The notes under the pieces: generated by a model | Told to the model about the DNA's origin: nothing | Seen by the model: the letters and a program-made list of their open reading frames with translations, nothing else | Database searches by the model: none | Position numbers and translations under genes: made by a program | Part shown: positions 61,235 to 64,000 of the stretch, piece after piece | Layout of the letters: every line of letters starts with the position of its first letter | Numbering within the stretch: the first letter of the stretch is position 1 | Source of the DNA: Odiellus spinosus | Taxonomy: Eukaryota > Arthropoda > Arachnida > Opiliones > Phalangiidae | Reading direction: 5' to 3' | Length of the DNA: 64,000 nucleotides | Assembly (NCBI GenBank): GCA_963920705.1 | Contig: OY987226.1 | Coordinates: forward strand, 17,575,100-17,639,099

Positions 61235-62872
61235 TTTTCAAGTCCAGATATTTCAAAAACCGACGCGTGAATGCCGTTATACCCATTGTATCATTTGTTT
61301 TCGACCAAATACGTTTAAAATAGCTTCAAACTTTGGAAAATGATTTATTCAAATTATGTAGTAAGTAATGAGGAGTAAACGTACGAAATTCTGAGTCAAA
61401 ACAAGCTTTAGCTTGAAAGTAATGTGGACCTTAAGAAAACCATGGTAAACCTCGGCCCAACGAATTTTGCCGCCATAATTTTTCTCGGCTTTTGTTCTTT
61501 TGGCTGCAAAAGCTATTCTCAAAAATGCTCTTAAAAGTTTCTACTATAGCCACGAAAGATGATGCGATCAAATTTGAATCGTGCATAACGAGGAAAATAC
61601 CTCTAATAACAACTGACGCGGAATTGTACTGTGTAAATATATATACAAAGATGGGTGAGATTAAAACAAGTTTAGAGAAGATCTCAAGATGGATTAAAAA
61701 CCGAAACTTTACGGTACACTCCAAAATTTACAATTCAACCGGAAGTGAGAGAAAAACAAGGTTAAAAATACTGATTTGGGCAGAAATGGGTCAAAGCCCC
61801 AAAACGTTATCTCTTTGAAATTTCGAAGAACATGTCTCGTGTAATGTGTTGTGCGGTAAATCATCGATATATTAGATAATCACCCCTGTCTTCTAGGATT
61901 TGGCAGCATTGTGAATGCTTGGATGAATGTAAGTTTGCAATTTCAATGAAATATTTTTTTTGGGGGTCCTTAACATTTTAGACTAAGGATTGTGTAAATT
62001 TCGCCCCTAATTGTAATTTGACTATTGTAATTGCCTATAGTTTTATTAGTTAAATCTTAAAGAGTTTAGACCATTGAAGGGTTCGTTAATTCACTATCAA
62101 TGGCGGGTGGTATACCATCAAAGTTATAAACTAGGCTCTGCCGGAACATGAACTTTTTATTCAATTCGTTAACCCATTTCAATTAATTTATAATCATCAT
62201 TATTCTCTTAGAGCCGGTTAAATATTTATGCAAAGTATAAGCTATATCTTTTATTATTCAACCAAGATTTCACATAATGGTGCCCCCACTTGATCTGCGG
62301 ATAATTGCGAGGGACTATAGATACCCACATTTTTTCGAAGTTTAAAAACTTATTAACCCTAATTCTAAGTTTTGGGCGCTTTTTCGGGCCTTGCCGGTCG
62401 TTGTCAAAAAGTAGTTCTCGATTTTGGCCGCTAGTCGTCACCACCATCTCTAGAAAAAAATTGTGATTTAAACAAGTTAGATAAGACCATAATCATTGGC
62501 GCACCATTTTGGTGAAGATAAGAGGAATTCGTTCCATACTGTTATATCAATACCTACGTAAAAATTCCGTAGGTTGGTTCTAAGGCCAACTAAAGGGAGA
62601 GGAAAATGAAATGTTTTGTTTTATCTAATCAAAACATTTAAAACATTGAAAAATGTCTGAATTGTGCAAATAAAAATCAGAATTGGTTATGTAGGCTAAC
62701 TTAATGATTAGTGAAGTCAGGAATTTTGAAAATTTGTCTAAAGGGGTAGTGAAATGTTGGGTGTCTCTGAAAATATGTCTAAATGTATTATATAAATTTA
62801 AATTTTTTGGAATTTAAGTCCTAAAGAGGTGGTGAAATGTTCGATATTTTTGAAAATAGATCTAGTAAAATA

Positions 62873-62903
<31 letters not shown>

Positions 62904-63507
62904 CAGTTCTAAATAAAAGTTAGTGGAATTAAGAATTAAAAAAAAAAAAATAGCCTAAAGGGATTCTGAAACCGTTTTTTATTTAGTAAAACATGAGGGT
63001 TTTATTAAGGTGTATAAAATCTTAAATACTTCAGATATTTCTAGGATTCGGTTAGCCCACAAAAAAAATTTATATCTTGACTATGACGTCACACGTAACC
63101 TTAAGATAACGTATTAACCGTGACGTAGTTTTAAAGACATAATTTAGTCGTTCATTTTCGCATCAAAATCCATCTTTTTAAAATAATGATAAACATCTGT
63201 GACATAATAGAAAGCCATAAATAATAATCATAGTCTTTACAATACGTATAGAAAGAAATGGGGAATTTTTGAGTTTGAACTCGCGGGTCTTTACCCCGGC
63301 AACTTTATATTTAGTTTTACTACAAAATAAGATTTGAGCCGAGCGCTATCTTTTAAGAGCAGACACTCTTTCCTTTTGACAGAAAATGATAGAAACAGGC
63401 GAACGGGGGGGGGGGGGGGGGGGGTTAGCGGGAGGATTTTAGCCTAACCTGTCACCAAATTTCTCGCCAAGTTCAAAATTTGGAAGAGAGGCCTGTAGGA
63501 AAGCTCC
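61235..63507. other. Gene-poor stretch near right edge
   Basis: Overlapping open frames on both strands at 61431-61818 (97 and 108 codons) show no homology that I recognise. T-run at about 62872-62899, A-run at 62938-62950, and a G-run of about 18 at 63406-63424. No bounded transposon seen. Confidence 0.35.
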
Positions 63508-63540
63508 TATAAAAGGGGCGATCTCATCTCGAATTTGCAG
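63508..63540 (+). promoter_or_regulatory. Candidate TATA core promoter
   Basis: TATAAAAG at 63508-63515, followed by GGGGCG; an initiator-like TTGCAGC has its A at 63539, about 31 bases downstream, the normal spacing. Downstream sequence to the window edge is less AT-rich than average and could be a 5' UTR or first exon of a gene off the edge, or part of a mobile element. Confidence 0.35.
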
Positions 63541-64000
63541 CGAGTGTCAAAGCTACGAGACCTTATTACGTCTTAGATTCGTTCCGGCAGCTTAAAATAG
63601 GTCTTTTATACGTTCGCTAAACGTACTCGAATCGAATTGAGATTGACTACGGACGTGACCTTTCGGAGATTTCTTTACGAATAACGGGGGAGTTCCTCCT
63701 ATCTCTAAGATATCGTTATAATAGCTTTTGAGTGAGAGTTAAAAGGGTCTATGGGGAAGGTGTAAGGTTCGTTAGTAGAGCATTTTACGAGTGATCATCG
63801 CTCTAGGGGGAAAATTCCAGGTGCTTAAAAGGCTTTTCGGTAAATTCACTTTTCGATTCCCTGGGAGCTGGGCTTCCGTTAGTTCGGGCGCCCGCCCAAC
63901 TTGCCCAAATCCCCAAATTTTCGTCGCGAAAACCAAATTGAAAAGGCTAGCGCGAGGCGGCGAAAGTATTAAGGGGCCATAGAGCGTAGTATCTACAGGC

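Noticed and set aside
61431-61818. Overlapping 97- and 108-codon frames on opposite strands
   Set aside because: Both strands open over the same bases, no homology recognised, no conserved motif; chance is likely.

Overview
This window is nuclear DNA from an invertebrate animal. It is strongly AT-rich, its genes are split by many short introns with canonical GT-AG junctions, and the space between genes is packed with short inverted-repeat transposons and tandem arrays. The proteins are clearly metazoan (heat shock factor, CIB2/3, an R7-type RGS-binding protein). The heat shock factor DNA-binding domain ([16 protein letters not shown]) looks somewhat arthropod-like, but I cannot name the phylum safely.

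Six spliced genes were assembled by hand; every exon phase closes and every reading frame is complete. In order they are: HSF, a heat shock factor (minus, 10 exons, 13717-25133); PIGU, a GPI transamidase subunit (plus, 10 exons, 25809-29749); BOP1, a ribosome biogenesis WD40 protein (minus, 8 exons, 30654-33471); a CIB2/CIB3-type EF-hand protein (plus, 6 exons, 34167-41106); an RGS7BP/RGS9BP-like tail-anchored protein (minus, 6 exons, 54073-57005); and COPE, the epsilon subunit of the COPI coat (minus, 7 coding exons, 58380-60147). HSF and PIGU are divergent around a 675-base shared promoter, PIGU and BOP1 are convergent, and BOP1 and CIB are divergent. HSF and BOP1 are also direct neighbours in vertebrates, so part of an old linkage may survive here.

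Region by region: 1-12 kb has no recognisable gene and holds palindromic elements, a 495-base inverted-repeat element and a 1.6-kb tandem array. 12-25 kb is HSF, with a 2.2-kb 23-base satellite in one intron and several small transposons. 25-41 kb is the compact gene cluster. 41-54 kb is repeat-rich, with a duplicated block of about 1.7 kb and a frameshifted methyl-CpG-binding-domain reading frame. 54-60.5 kb holds the RGS-binding protein (with a 30-base minisatellite in its last intron) and COPE. 60.5-64 kb has a textbook hAT-type non-autonomous element and otherwise nothing firm.

The most unusual signal is a set of at least five small palindromic transposon families that all begin TTAAAGGR and are flanked by TTAA. 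This matches the T2/Kolobok-type MITE signature described in Xenopus. No novel gene system such as a defence locus, CRISPR array or operon was found.
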